Below, piece by piece: positions 39,429-53,600 of a stretch of DNA of 64,000 nucleotides (the first letter of the stretch is position 1; each line of letters starts with the position of its first letter). A program made the translations under genes and the position numbers. This DNA is from Acanthosepion esculentum (Eukaryota > Mollusca > Cephalopoda > Sepiida > Sepiidae). The stretch spans positions 62,855,304 through 62,919,303 of the forward strand of contig OZ038479.1 in assembly GCA_964036315.1 (NCBI GenBank), in the 5' to 3' direction. Under the pieces are notes generated by a model. It ran no database searches, was not told the DNA's origin, and saw only the letters and a list, made by a program, of their open reading frames with translations.

Positions 39429-40638
39429 AAAATTCTGTAAACAAATGAAAATATTGCATATTTTGATATTTTACAATTGAAAAGGAAGAAAAATGAAAAT
39501 ATTGCATATTTTGATATTTTTCAATTAAAAAGTTTAGAAAAGAAATTAAAATATTGCATATTTTCATATTTTTCCATTGAAAAGGAAGAAAACAAATGAA
39601 AATATTGAATATTTTCGTATTTTTCAATTGAAAAGGAAGAAAACAAATTAAAATATTGCAGATTTTGATATTTTCCAATTGAAAAGGAAGAAAACAAATA
39701 AAAATATTGCATATTTTGATATTTTTCAATTGAAAAGGAAGAAAACAAATGAAAATATTGCCTATTTTGATATTTTTCAATAGAAAAGGAAGAAAACAAA
39801 TGAAAATATTGCATATTTTGATATTTGTCAATAGAAAAGGAAGAAAACAAATGAAAATATTGCATATGTTGATATTTTTCAATAGAAAAGGAAGAAAACA
39901 AACGAAAATATTGCATATTTTGATATTTTACAATAGAAAAGTAAGAAAGCAATTGAAAATATTGCATATTTTGATATTTTGCAATAGAAAAGGAAGAAAA
40001 CAAATGAAAATATCGTATATTTTGATTTTTTTCAAATGAAAATGCTGAATACAAATGAAAATATTCATATTTTGATCTTTTTCAATTGAAAAGTTAGAAA
40101 ACAAATGAATATATTGCATATTTTGGTCTTTTTCAATTGAAAAGGAAGAAAACAAATGAAAATATTGTATATTTTGATATTTTTCAATTGAAAAGGAAGA
40201 AAACAAATGAAAATATTGCATATTTTCATATTTTTCAATAGAAAAGGAGGAAAACAAATGCAAATATTGCATATTTTGATATTTTTCAATAGAAAAGGAA
40301 GAAAACAAATGAAAATATTGCATATTTTGATGTTTTTCAATTGAAAAGGAAGAAAACAAATGAAAATATTGCATAAAAAAATATTTTACAATAGAAAAGG
40401 AAGAAAACAATGAAAATATTGCATATTTTGATATTTTTCAATAGAATAGGAAGTAAACAAATGAATATTGCATATTTTGCAATAGAAAAGGAAGAAAACA
40501 AATGAAAATATTGCATATTTTGATATTTTGCAATAGAAAGGAAGAAAACAAATGAAAATATTGCATATTTTGATATTTTGCAATAGAAAAGGAAGAAAAC
40601 AAATGAAAATATTGCATATTTTCATATTTTTCAATAGA
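39429..40638 (+). repeat. 1.21-1.26-kb tandem pair, copy 1
   Basis: Starts at the TTCTGTAAAC monomer and recurs at 40,640 (TCCTGTAAAC). The offset is 1,209 bp at the start and 1,260 bp after one extra 51-bp monomer, inserted near 40,760 with the private form TTTTTATAATTTTC. Shared marks are a 48-bp monomer (39,487 and 40,693), AATATCGTATATTTTGATTT (40,010 and 41,270) and GCATAAAAAAATATTTTAC (40,371 and 41,631). Confidence 0.8.
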
Positions 40639-41861
40639 AAATCCTGTAAACAAATGAAAATATTGCATATTTTGATATTTTACAATTGAAAAGGAAGAAA
40701 AATGAAAATATTGCATATTTTGATATTTTTCAATTAAAAAGTTTAGAAAAGAAATTAAAATATTGCATATTTTTATAATTTTCAATTGAAAAGGAAGAAA
40801 ACAAATAAAAATATTGCATATTTTCATATTTTTCCATTGAAAAGGAAGAAAACAAATGAAAATATTGAATATTTTCGTATTTTTCAATTGAAAAGGAAGA
40901 AAACAAATTAAAATATTGCAGATTTTGATATTTTCCAATTGAAAAGGAAGAAAACAAATAAAAATATTGCATATTTTGATATTTTTCAATTGAAAAGGAA
41001 GAAAACAAATGAAAATATTGCCTATTTTGATATTTTTCAATAGAAAAGGAAGAAAACAAATGAAAATATTGCATATTTTGATATTTGTCAATAGAAAAGG
41101 AAGAAAACAAATGAAAATATTGCATATGTTGATATTTTTCAATAGAAAAGGAAGAAAACAAACGAAAATATTGCATATTTTGATATTTTACAATAGAAAA
41201 GTAAGAAAGCAATTGAAAATATTGCATATTTTGATATTTTGCAATAGAAAAGGAAGAAAACAAATGAAAATATCGTATATTTTGATTTTTTTCAAATGAA
41301 AATGCTGAATACAAATGAAAATATTCATATTTTGATCTTTTTCAATTGAAAAGTTAGAAAACAAATGAATATATTGCATATTTTGGTCTTTTTCAATTGA
41401 AAATGAAGAAAACAAATGAAAATATTGTATATTTTGATATTTTTCAATTGAAAAGGAAGAAAACAAATGAAAATATTGCATATTTTCATATTTTTCAATA
41501 GAAAAGGAAGAAAACAAATGCAAATATTGCATATTTTGATATTTTTCAATAGAAAAGGAAGAAAACAAATGAAAATATTGCATATTTTGATGTTTTTCAA
41601 TTGAAAAGGAAGAAAACAAATGAAAATATTGCATAAAAAAATATTTTACAATAGAAAAGGAAGAAAACAATGAAAATATTGCATATTTTGATATTTTTCA
41701 ATAGAATAGGAAGTAAACAAATGAATATTGCATATTTTGCAATAGAAAAGGAAGAAAACAAATGAAAATATTGCATATTTTGATATTTTGCAATAGAAAG
41801 GAAGAAAACAAATGAAAATATTGCATATTTTGATATTTTGCAATAGAAAAGGAAGAAAACA
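40639..41861 (+). repeat. 1.21-1.26-kb tandem pair, copy 2
   Basis: Tandem copy of the preceding unit with one extra monomer. Similarity ends near 41,861, where the sequence changes to the AAAAATGTTGCATATTTTCG monomer type. Its last 230 bp, from 41,631, also begin the next higher-order domain. Confidence 0.78.
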
Positions 41862-44800
41862 AATAAAAATGTTGCATATTTTCGTATTTTTCAATTGAAA
41901 AGGAAGAAAACAAATAAAAATATTGCATATTTTGATATTTTTCAATAGAAAAGGAAGTAAATAAAGGAAAATATTGCACATTTTGATATTTTGCAATAGA
42001 AAGGAAGAAAACAAATGAAAAAATTGCATATTTTGCTGTTTCTCAATTGAAAAGGAAGAAAACAATTGAAAATATTGCAGATTTTGTTATTTTTCGATAG
42101 AAAATGAAGAAAACAAATGAAAATATTGCATATTTTTATATTTTACAATAGAAAAGGAAGAAAACAAATGAAAATATTGCATATTTTGATATTTTTCAAT
42201 AGAAAAGGAAGTAAACAAATGAATATTGCATATTTCGATATTTTGCAATAGAAAAGGAAGAAAACAAGTGAAAATATTGCATATTTTGATCTTTTTCAAA
42301 TGAAAAGGAAGAAAACAAATGAAAATTTTGCATATTTTGATTTTTTTCAATAGAAAAGGAAGAAAACAAATGAAAATATTGTGTATTTTGATCCTTTTCA
42401 AATGAAAATGCTGAATACAAATGAAAATATTGCATATTTTGATCTTTTTCAATTGAAAAGTTAGAAAACAAATGAAAATATTGCATATTTTGATCTTTTT
42501 CAATTGAAAAGGAAGAAAATAAATAAAAATATTGCATATTTTGATATTTTCCAATTGAAAAGGAAGAAAACAAATAAAAATATTGCATATTGCGATATTT
42601 TTGAATTGAAAAGGAAGAAAACAAATGAAAATATTGTCTATTTTGATATTTTTCAATAGGAAAGGAAGAAAACAAATGAAATTATTGCATATTTTCATAT
42701 TTTTCAATAGAAAATTCTGAAAACAAATGAAAATATTGCATATTTTGATATTTTTCAATAGAAAATTCTGAAAACAAATGAAAATATTGCATATTTTGAT
42801 ATTTTACAATTGAAAAGGAAGAAAAATGAAAATATTGCATATTTTGATATTTTTCAATTAAAAAGTTTAGAAAAGAAATTAAAATATTGCATATTTTTAT
42901 AATTTTCAATTGAAAAGGAAGAAAACAAATAAAAATATTGCATATTTTCATATTTTTCCATTGAAAAGGAAGAAAACAAATGAAAATATTGCATATTTTG
43001 ATATTTTCCAATTGAAAAGGAAGAAAACAATTGAAAATATTGCATATTTTGATATTTTTCAATTGAAAAGGAAGAAAACAAATGAGAATATTGCATATTT
43101 TGATATTTTTCAATTGAAAAGGAAGAAAACAAATGAAAATCTTGCATATTTTGATATTTGTCAATAGAAAAGGAAGAAAACAAATGAAAATATTGCATAT
43201 TTTGATATTTTGCAATGGAAAAAGAAGAAAACAAATGAAAATATTGTATATTTTGATATTTTTCAATAGAAAAGGAGTAAAACAAAAGAAAATATTGCAT
43301 ATTTTGATATTTTTCAATAGAAAAGGAAGAAAACAAATGAATATTGCATATTTTGATATTTTGCAATAGAAAGGGAAGAAAACAAATGAAAATATAGCAT
43401 ATTTTGATATTTTGCAAAAGAAAGGAAGAAAACAAATGAAAATATTGCATATTTTGATATTTTGCAATAGAAAAGGAAGAAAACAAATGAAAATATTGCA
43501 TATTTTGATGTTTTTCAATTGAAAAGGAAGAAAAGAAATGAAAATATTGCATATTTTGATATTTTTCAATAGAAAAGGAAGAAAACAAATGAAAATATTG
43601 CATATTTTGATATTTTTCAATTGAAAAGGAAGAAAACAAATGAAAATATTGCATATTTTCATATTTTTCAATAGAAAAGGAGGAAAACAAATGCAAATAT
43701 TGCATATTTTGATATTTTTCAATAGAAAAGGAAGAAAACAAATGAAAATATTGCATATTTTGATGTTTTTCAATTGAAAAGGAAGAAAACAAATGAAATT
43801 ATTGCATATTTTCATATTTTTCAATAGAAAAGGAGGAAAACAAATGAAAATATTGCATATTTTGATATTTTTCAATAGAAAATTCTGAAAACAAATGAAA
43901 ATATTGCATATTTTGATATTTTACAATTGAATAGGAAGTAAACAAATGAATATTGCATATTTTGCAATAGAAAAGGAAGAAAACAAATGAAAATATTGCA
44001 TATTTTAATATTTTGCAATAGAAAGGAAGAAAACAAATGAAAATATTGCATATTTTGATATTTTGCAATAGAAAAGGAAGAAAACAAATGAAAATATTGC
44101 ATATTTTGATGTTTTTCAATTGAAAAGGAAGAAAACAAATGAAAATATTGCATATTTTGATATTTTTCAATAGAAAAGGAAGTAAATAAAGGAAAATATT
44201 GCACATTTTGATATTTTGCAATAGAAAGGAAGAAAACAAATGAAAAAATTGCATATTTTGCTGTTTCTCAATTGAAAAGGAAGAAAACAATTGAAAATAT
44301 TGCAGATTTTGTTATTTTTCGATAGAAAAGGAAGAAAACAAATGAAAATATTGCATATTTTTATATTTTACAATAGAAAAGGAAGAAAACAAATGAAAAT
44401 ATTGCATATTTTGATATTTTTCAATAGAAAAGGAAGTAAACAAATGAATATTGCATATTTCGATATTTTGCAATAGAAAAGGAAGAAAACAAGTGAAAAT
44501 ATTGCATATTTTGATCTTTTTCAAATGAAAAGTAAGAAAAAAATGAAAATATTGCATATTTTGATTTTTTTCAATAGAAAAGGAAGAAAACAAATGAAAA
44601 TGTTGTGTATTTTGATCCTTTTCAAATGAAAATGCTGAATACAAATGAAAATATTGCATATTTTGATCTTTTTCAATTGAAAAGTTAGAAAACAAATGAA
44701 AATATTGCATATTTTGATCTTTTTCAATTGAAAAGGAAGAAAACAAATAAAAATATTGCATATTTTGACATTTTCCAATTGAAAAGGAAGAAAACAAATA

Positions 44801-45823
44801 AAAATATTGCATATTTTGATATTTTTGAATTGAAAAGGAAGAAAACAAATGAAAATATTGTCTATTTTGATATTTTTCAATAGGAAAGGAAGAAAACAAA
44901 TGAAATTATTGCATATTTTCATATTTTTCAATAGAAAAGGAGGAAAACAAATGAAAATATTGCATATTTTGATATTTTTCAATAGAAAATTCTGAAAACA
45001 AATGAAAATATTGCATATTTTGATATTTTACAATTGAAAAGGAAGAAAAATGAAAATATTGCATATTTAGATATTTTTCAATTAAAAAGTTTAGAAAAGA
45101 AATTAAAATATTGCATATTTTTATATTTTTCAATTGAAAAGGAAGAAAACAAATGAAAATCTTGCATATTTTGATATTTGTCAATAGAAAAGGAAGAAAA
45201 CAAATGAAAATATTGCATATTTTGATATTTTGCAATGGAAAAAGAAGAAAACAAATGAAAATATTGTATATTTTGATATTTTTCAATAGAAAAGGAGTAA
45301 AACAAATGAAAATATTGCATATTTTGATATTTTTCAATAGAAAAGGAAGAAAACAAATGAATATTGCATATTTTGATATTTTGCAATAGAAAAGGAAGAA
45401 AACAAATGAAAATATAGCATATTTTGATATTTTGCAATAGAAAGGAAGAAAACAAATGAAAATATTGCATATTTTGATATATTGCAATAGAAAAGGAAGA
45501 AAACAAATGAAAATATTGCATATTTTGATGTTTTTCAATTGAAAAGGAAGAAAAGAAATGAAAATATTGCATATTTTGATATTTTTCAATAGAAAAGGAA
45601 GAAAACAAATGAAAATATTGCATATTTTGATATTTTTCAATTGAAAAGGAAGAAAACAAATGAAAATATTGCATATTTTCATATTTTTCAATAGAAAAGG
45701 AGGAAAACAAATGCAAATATTGCATATTTTGATATTTTTCAATAGAAAAGGAAGAAAACAAATGAAAATATTGCATATTTTGATGTTTTTCAATTGAAAA
45801 GGAAGAAAACAAATGAAAATATT
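41631..45823 (+). repeat. 4.14-4.19-kb higher-order unit, copy 1
   Basis: Bounded by the rare GCATAAAAAAATATTTTAC monomer at 41,631 and 45,824. The copies are 4,193 bp apart in the left part and 4,142 bp apart in the right part, a difference of one monomer (51 bp). Inside, the AAATCTTGCATATTTTGATA monomer near 43,138 recurs near 45,158, so the unit contains two related halves of about 2.0 and 2.1 kb. Confidence 0.82.
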
Positions 45824-48800
45824 GCATAAAAAAATATTTTACAATAGAAAAGGAAGAAAACAATGAAAATATTGCATATTTTGATATTTTTCAATAGAAT
45901 ATGAAGTAAACAAATGAATATTGCATATTTTGCAATAGAAAAGGAAGAAAACAAATGAAAATATTGCATATTTTGATATTTTGCAATAGAAAGGAAGAAA
46001 ACAAATGAAAATATTGCATATTTTGATATTTTGCAATAGAAAAGGAAGAAAACAAATGAAAATATTGCATATTTTGATGTTTTTCAATTGAAAAGGAAGA
46101 AAACAAATGAAAATATTGCATATTTTGATATTTTTCAATAGAAAAGGAAGTAAATAAAGGAAAATATTGCACATTTTGATATTTTGCCATAGAAAGGAAG
46201 AAAACAAATGAAAAAATTGCATATTTTGCTGTTTCTCAATTGAAAAGGAAGAAAACAATTGAAAATATTGCAGATTTTGTTATTTTTCGATAGAAAAGGA
46301 AGAAAACAAATGAAAATATTGCATATTTTTATATTTTACAATAGAAAAGGAAGAAAACAAATGAAAATATTGCATATTTTGATATTTTTCAATAGAAAAG
46401 GAAGTAAACAAATGAATATTGCATATTTCGATATTTTGCAATAGAAAAGGAAGAAAACAAGTGAAAATATTGCATATTTTGATCTTTTTCAAATGAAAAG
46501 GAAGAAAACAAATGAAAATATTGCATATTTTGATTTTTTTCAATAGAAAAGGAAGAAAACAAATGAAAATATTGTGTATTTTGATCCTTTTCAAATGAAA
46601 ATGCTGAATACAAATGAAAATATTGCATATTTTGATCTTTTTCAATTGAAAAGTTAGAAAACAAATGAAAATATTGCATATTTTGATATTTTTCAATAGA
46701 AAAGGAAGAAAACAAATGAAAATATTGCATATTTTGATATTTTTCAATTGAAAAGGAAGAAAACAAATGAAAATATTGTCTATTTTCATATTTTTCAATA
46801 GGAAAGGAAGAAAACAAATGAAATTATTGCATATTTTCATATTTTTAAATAGAAAAGGAGGAAAACAAATGAAAATATTGCATATTTTGATATTTTTCAA
46901 TAGAAAATTCTGAAAACAAATGAAAATATTGCATATTTTGATATTTTACAATTGAAAAGGAAGAAAAATGAAAATATTGCATATTTTGATATTTTTCAAT
47001 TAAAAAGTTTAGAAAAGAAATTAAAATATTGCATATTTTTATAATTTTCAATTGAAAAGGAAGAAAACAAATAAAAATATTGCATATTTTCATATTTTTC
47101 CATTGAAAAGGAAGAAAACAAATGAAAATATTGCATATTTTGATATTTTCCAATTGAAAAGGAAGAAAACAATTGAAAATATTGCATATTTTGATATTTT
47201 TCAATTGAAAAGGAAGAAAACAAATGAGAATATTGCATATTTTGATATTTTTCAATTGAAAAGGAAGAAAACAAATGAAAATCTTGCATATTTTGATATT
47301 TGTCAATAGAAAAGGAAGAAAACAAATGAAAATATTGCATATTTTGATATTTTGCAATGGAAAAAGAAGAAAACAAATGAAAATATTGTATATTTTGATA
47401 TTTTTCAATAGAAAAGGAGTAAAACAAATGAAAATATTGCATATTTTGATATTTTTCAATAGAAAAGGAAGAAAACAAATGAATATTGCATATTTTGATA
47501 TTTTGCAATAGAAAGGGAAGAAAACAAATGAAAATATAGCATATTTTGATATTTTGCAATAGAAAGGAAGAAAACAAATGAAAATATTGCATATTTTGAT
47601 ATTTTGCAATAGAAAAGGAAGAAAACAAATGAAAATATTGCATATTTTGATGTTTTTCAATTGAAAAGGAAGAAAAGAAATGAAAATATTGCATATTTTG
47701 ATATTTTTCAATAGAAAAGGAAGAAAACAAATGAAAATATTGCATATTTTGATATTTTTCAATTGAAAAGGAAGAAAACAAATGAAAATATTGCATATTT
47801 TCATATTTTTCAATAGAAAAGGAGGAAAACAAATGCAAATATTGCATATTTTGATATTTTTCAATAGAAAAGGAAGAAAACAAATGAAAATATTGCATAT
47901 TTTGATGTTTTTCAATTGAAAAGGAAGAAAACAAATGAAATTATTGCATATTTTCATATTTTTCAATAGAAAAGGAGGAAAACAAATGAAAATATTGCAT
48001 ATTTTGATATTTTTCAATAGAAAATTCTGAAAACAAATGAAAATATTGCATATTTTGATATTTTACAATTGAATAGGAAGTAAACAAATGAATATTGCAT
48101 ATTTTGCAATAGAAAAGGAAGAAAACAAATGAAAATATTGCATATTTTAATATTTTGCAATAGAAAGGAAGAAAACAAATGAAAATATTGCATATTTTGA
48201 TATTTTGCAATAGAAAAGGAAGAAAACAAATGAAAATATTGCATATTTTGATGTTTTTCAATTGAAAAGGAAGAAAACAAATGAAAATATTGCATATTTT
48301 GATATTTTTCAATAGAAAAGGAAGTAAATAAAGGAAAATATTGCACATTTTGATATTTTGCAATAGAAAGGAAGAAAACAAATGAAAAAATTGCATATTT
48401 TGCTGTTTCTCAATTGAAAAGGAAGAAAACAATTGAAAATATTGCAGATTTTGTTATTTTTCGATAGAAAAGGAAGAAAACAAATGAAAATATTGCATAT
48501 TTTTATATTTTACAATAGAAAAGGAAGAAAACAAATGAAAATATTGCATATTTTGATATTTTTCAATAGAAAAGGAAGTAAACAAATGAATATTGCATAT
48601 TTCGATATTTTGCAATAGAAAAGGAAGAAAACAAGTGAAAATATTGCATATTTTGATCTTTTTCAAATGAAAAGGAAGAAAACAAATGAAAATATTGCAT
48701 ATTTTGATTTTTTTCAATAGAAAAGGAAGAAAACAAATGAAAATATTGTGTATTTTGATCCTTTTCAAATGAAAATGCTGAATACAAATGAAAATATTGC

Positions 48801-49966
48801 ATATTTTGATCTTTTTCAATTGAAAAGTTAGAAAACAAATGAAAATATTGCATATTTTGATCTTTTTCAATTGAAAAGGAAGAAAACAAATAAAAATATT
48901 GCATATTTTGACATTTTCCAATTGAAAAGGAAGAAAACAAATAAAAATATTGCATATTTTGATATTTTTGAATTGAAAAGGAAGAAAACAAATGAAAATA
49001 TTGTCTATTTTGATATTTTTCAATAGGAAAGGAAGAAAACAAATGAAATTATTGCATATTTTCATATTTTTCAATAGAAAAGGAGGAAAACAAATGAAAA
49101 TATTGCATATTTTGATATTTTTCAATAGAAAATTCTGAAAACAAATGAAAATAGTGCATATTTTGATATTTTACAATTGAAAAGGAAGAAAAATGAAAAT
49201 ATTGCATATTTTGATATTTTTCAATTAAAAAGTTTAGAAAAGAAATTAAAATATTGCATATTTTTATATTTTTCAATTGAAAAGGAAGAAAACAAATGAA
49301 AATCTTGCATATTTTGATATTTGTCAATAGAAAAGGAAGAAAACAAATGAAAATATTGCATATTTTGATATTTTGCAATGGAAAAAGAAGAAAACAAATG
49401 AAAATATTGTATATTTTGATATTTTTCAATAGAAAAGGAGTAAAACAAATGAAAATATTGCATATTTTGATATTTTTCAATAGAAAAGGAAGAAAACAAA
49501 TGAATATTGCATATTTTGATATTTTGCAATAGAAAAGGAAGAAAACAAATGAAAATATAGCATATTTTGATATTTTGCAATAGAAAGGAAGAAAACAAAT
49601 GAAAATATTGCATATTTTGTTATATTGCAATAGAAAAGGAAGAAAACAAATGAAAATATTGCATATTTTGATGTTTTTCAATTGAAAAGGAAGAAAAGAA
49701 ATGAAAATATTGCATATTTTGATATTTTTCAATAGAAAAGGAAGAAAACAAATGAAAATATTGCATATTTTGATATTTTTCAATTGAAAAGGAAGAAAAC
49801 AAATGAAAATATTGCATATTTTCATATTTTTCAATAGAAAAGGAGGAAAACAAATGCAAATATAGCATATTTTGATATTTTTCAATAGAAAAGGAAGAAA
49901 ACAAATGAAAATATTGCATATTTTGATGTTTTTCAATTGAAAAGGAAGAAAACAAATGAAAATATT
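45824..49966 (+). repeat. 4.14-4.19-kb higher-order unit, copy 2
   Basis: 4,143-bp tandem copy with the same order of marks: GGAAGTAAACAAATGAATATTG, TTTTGCTGTTTCTCAATTG (near 46,223; also 42,030, 44,255, 48,398 and 50,367), GATTTTGTTATTTTTCGATAG and GGAGTAAAAC. The AAATCTTGCATATTTTGATA mark falls near 47,280 and 49,301. The half-unit spacing along the domain is 2,020, 2,122 and 2,021 bp. Confidence 0.82.
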
Positions 49967-49985
49967 GCATAAAAAAATATTTTAC
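49967..49985 (+). repeat. GCATAAAAAAATATTTTAC variant (marker of the 40-50 kb domain)
   Basis: Here the core ATATTTTGATATTTT is replaced by ATAAAAAAATATTTT. The form occurs only at 40,371, 41,631, 45,824 and 49,967, giving spacings of 1,260, 4,193 and 4,143 bp. It is a single-origin mutation carried along by higher-order amplification and a convenient landmark for this domain. Confidence 0.85.
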
Positions 49986-50650
49986 AATAGAAAAGGAAGA
50001 AAACAATGAAAATATTGCATATTTTGATATTTTTCAATAGAATATGAAGTAAACAAATGAATATTGCATATTTTGCAATAGAAAAGGAAGAAAACAAATG
50101 AAAATATTGCATATTTTGATATTTTACAATAGAAAGGAAGAAAACAAATGAAAATATTGCATATTTTGATATTTTGCAATAGAAAAGGAAGAAAACAAAT
50201 GAAAATATTGCATATTTTGATGTTTTTCAATTGAAAAGGAAGAAAACAAATGAAAATATTGCATATTTTGATATTTTTCAATAGAAAAGGAAGTAAATAA
50301 AGGAAAATATTGCACATTTTGATATTTTGCAATAGAAAGGAAGAAAACAAATGAAAAAATTGCATATTTTGCTGTTTCTCAATTGAAAAGGAAGAAAACA
50401 ATTGAAAATATTGCAGATTTTGTTATTTTTCGATAGAAAAGGAAGAAAACAAATGAAAATATTGCATATTTTTATATTTTACAATAGAAAAGGAAGAAAA
50501 CAAATGAAAATATTGCATATTTTGATATTTTTCAATAGAAAAGGAAGTAAACAAATGAATATTGCATATTTCGATATTTTGCAATAGAAAAGGAAGAAAA
50601 CAAGTGAAAATATTGCATATTTTGATCTTTTTCAAATGAAAAGGAAGGAA
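49967..50650 (+). repeat. 4.14-4.19-kb higher-order unit, truncated copy 3
   Basis: Continues the pattern from the third GCATAAAAAAATATTTTAC interval for about 680 bp, then breaks near 50,650 at GGAAGGAAAC. The next 420 bp, 50,655-51,075, match 49,347-49,767 at 1,308 bp instead, so the break is a jump to another register of the same domain. Confidence 0.78.
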
Positions 50651-53600
50651 ACAAATGAAAATATTGCATATTTTGATATTTTGCAATGGAAAAAGAAGAA
50701 AACAAATGAAAATATTGTATATTTTGATATTTTTCAATAGAAAAGGAGTAAAACAAATGAAAATATTGCATATTTTGATATTTTTCAATAGAAAAGGAAG
50801 AAAACAAATGAATATTGCATATTTTGATATTTTGCAATAGAAAAGGAAGAAAACAAATGAAAATATAGCATATTTTGATATTTTGCAATAGAAAGGAAGA
50901 AAACAAATGAAAATATTGCATATTTTGATATTTTGCAATAGAAAAGGAAGAAAACAAATGAAAATATTGCATATTTTGATGTTTTTCAATTGAAAAGGAA
51001 GAAAAGAAATGAAAATATTGCATATTTTGATATTTTTCAATAGAAAAGGAAGAAAACAAATGAAAATATTGCATATTTTGATATTTTTCAATTGATAAGG
51101 AAGAAAACAAATGAAAATATTGCATATTTTGATATTTTTCAATAGAAAAGTTAGAAAACAAATGAAAATATTGCATATTTTGATATTTTTCAATAGAAAT
51201 GGAAGAAAACAAATGAAAATATTGCATATGTTGATATTTATCAATAGAAAAGGAAGAAAACAAATGAAAATATTGCATATTTTAGTATTTTGCAATAGAA
51301 AAGGAAGAAAACTATTGAAAATATTGCATATTTTGATATTTTGCAATAGAAAAGGAAGGAAACAAATGAAAATATTGTATATTTTGATCCTTTTCAAATG
51401 AAAATGCTGAATACAAATGAAAATATTGCATATTTTGATCTTTTTCAATTGAAAAGTTAGAAAACAAATGAATATATTGCATATTTTGGTCTTTTTCAAT
51501 TGAAAAGGAAGAAAACAAATGACAATATTGCATATTTTCATATTTTTCAATTGAAAAGGAAGAAAACAAATGAAAATATTGCATATTTTCATATTTTTCA
51601 ATAGAAAAGGAGGAAAACAAATGAAAATATTGCATATTTTGATAGTATTCAATTAAAAAGTTTAGAAAAGAAATGAAAATATTGCATATTTTGATATTTT
51701 CCAATTGAAAAGGAAGAAAAGAAATGAAAATATTGCATATTTTGATATTTTTCAATTGAAAAGGAAGAAAACAAATGAAAATATTGCATATTTTGATATT
51801 TTTCAATAGAAAAGGAAGAAAACAAATTAAAATGTTGCAGATTTTGATACTTTTCAATAGAACAGGAAGAAAACCAATGAAAATATTGCATATTTTGATA
51901 TTTTGCAATAGAAAAGGACGAAAACAAATGAAAATATTGTATATTTTGATATTTTGAAATAGAAATGGAAGAGAACAAATGAAAATATTGCATATTTTGA
52001 TGTTTTTCAATTGAAAAGGAAGAAAACAAATGAAAATATTGCATATTTTGATATTTTTCAATTGAAAAGGAAGTTAACAAATGAAAATATTGTATATTTT
52101 GATCCTTTTAAAATGAAAATGCTGAATACAAATGAAAATATTGCATATTTTGATCTTTTTCAATTGAAAAGGAAGAAAACAAATGAAAATATTGCATATT
52201 TTGATATTTTCCAATAGAAAAGGAAGAAAACAAATGAAAATATTGTATATTTTGATCCTTTTCAAATGAAAGTGCTGAATACAAATGAAAATATTGCATA
52301 TTTTGATCTTTTTCAATTGAAAAGTTAGAAAACAAATGAAAATATTGCATATTTTGATCTTTTTCAATTGAAAAGGAACAAAACAAATGAAAATATTGCA
52401 TATTTTGATATATTTCAATTGAAAAGGAAGAAAACAAATGAAAATATTGCATATTTTGATATTTTTCTATAGAAAAGGAAGAAAACAAAGGAAAATATTG
52501 CATATTTTGATATTTTTCAATTAAAATGTTTAGAACAGAAATGAAAATATTGCATATTTTGATATTTTTCAATTGAAAAGGAAGAAAACAAATAAAAATA
52601 TTGAATATTTTCCTATTTTTCAATGGAAAAGGAAGAAAACAAATGAAAATATTGCCTATTTTGATATTTTCCAATTGAAAATGAAAAAAACAAATAAAAA
52701 TATTGCATATTTTGATATTTTTCAATTGAAAAGGAAGAAAACAAATGAAAATATTGCCTATTTTGATATTTTTCAATAGAAAAGGAAGAAAACAATTGAA
52801 AATATTGCATATTTTGATATTTTGCAATAGAAAAGGAAGAAAACAAATGAAAATATTGTATATTTTTATCCTTTTCAAATGAAAATGCTGAATACAAAGG
52901 ATAATATTGCATATTTTGGTCTTTTTCAATTGAAAAGCAAGAAAACAAATGAAAATATTGTATATTTTGATATTTTTCAATTGAAAAGGAAGAAAACAAA
53001 TGAAAATATTGCATATTTTGATATTTTTCAATAGAAAAGGCGGAAAACAAATGAAAATATTGCATATTTTGATATTTTTTCGTAGAAAATTCTGAAAACA
53101 AATGAAAATATTGCATATTTTGATATTTTTCAATTGAAAAGGAAGAAAACAAAGGAAAATATTGCATATTTTGATATTTTTCAATAGAAAAGGAAGAAAA
53201 CAAATGAAAATATTGAACATGTTGATATTTTTCAATAGAAAAGGAAGAAAACAAATGAAAATATTGCATATTTTGATATTTTGCAATAGAAAAGGAAGAA
53301 AACAATTGAAAATATTGCATATTTTGATATTTTGCAATAGGAAAGGAAGAAAACAAATGAAAATATTGTATATTTTGATCCTTTTCAAATGAAAATGCTG
53401 AATACAAAGGAAATTATTGCATATTTTGATCTTTTTCAATTGAAAAGTTAGAAAACAAATGAATATATTGCATATTTTGGTCTTTTTCAATTGAAAATGA
53501 AGAAAACAAATGAAAATATTGCATATTTTGATATTTTTAATTGAAAAAAAAGAAAAGAAACGAAAATATTGCATATTTTGATATTTTGCAATAGAAAAGT

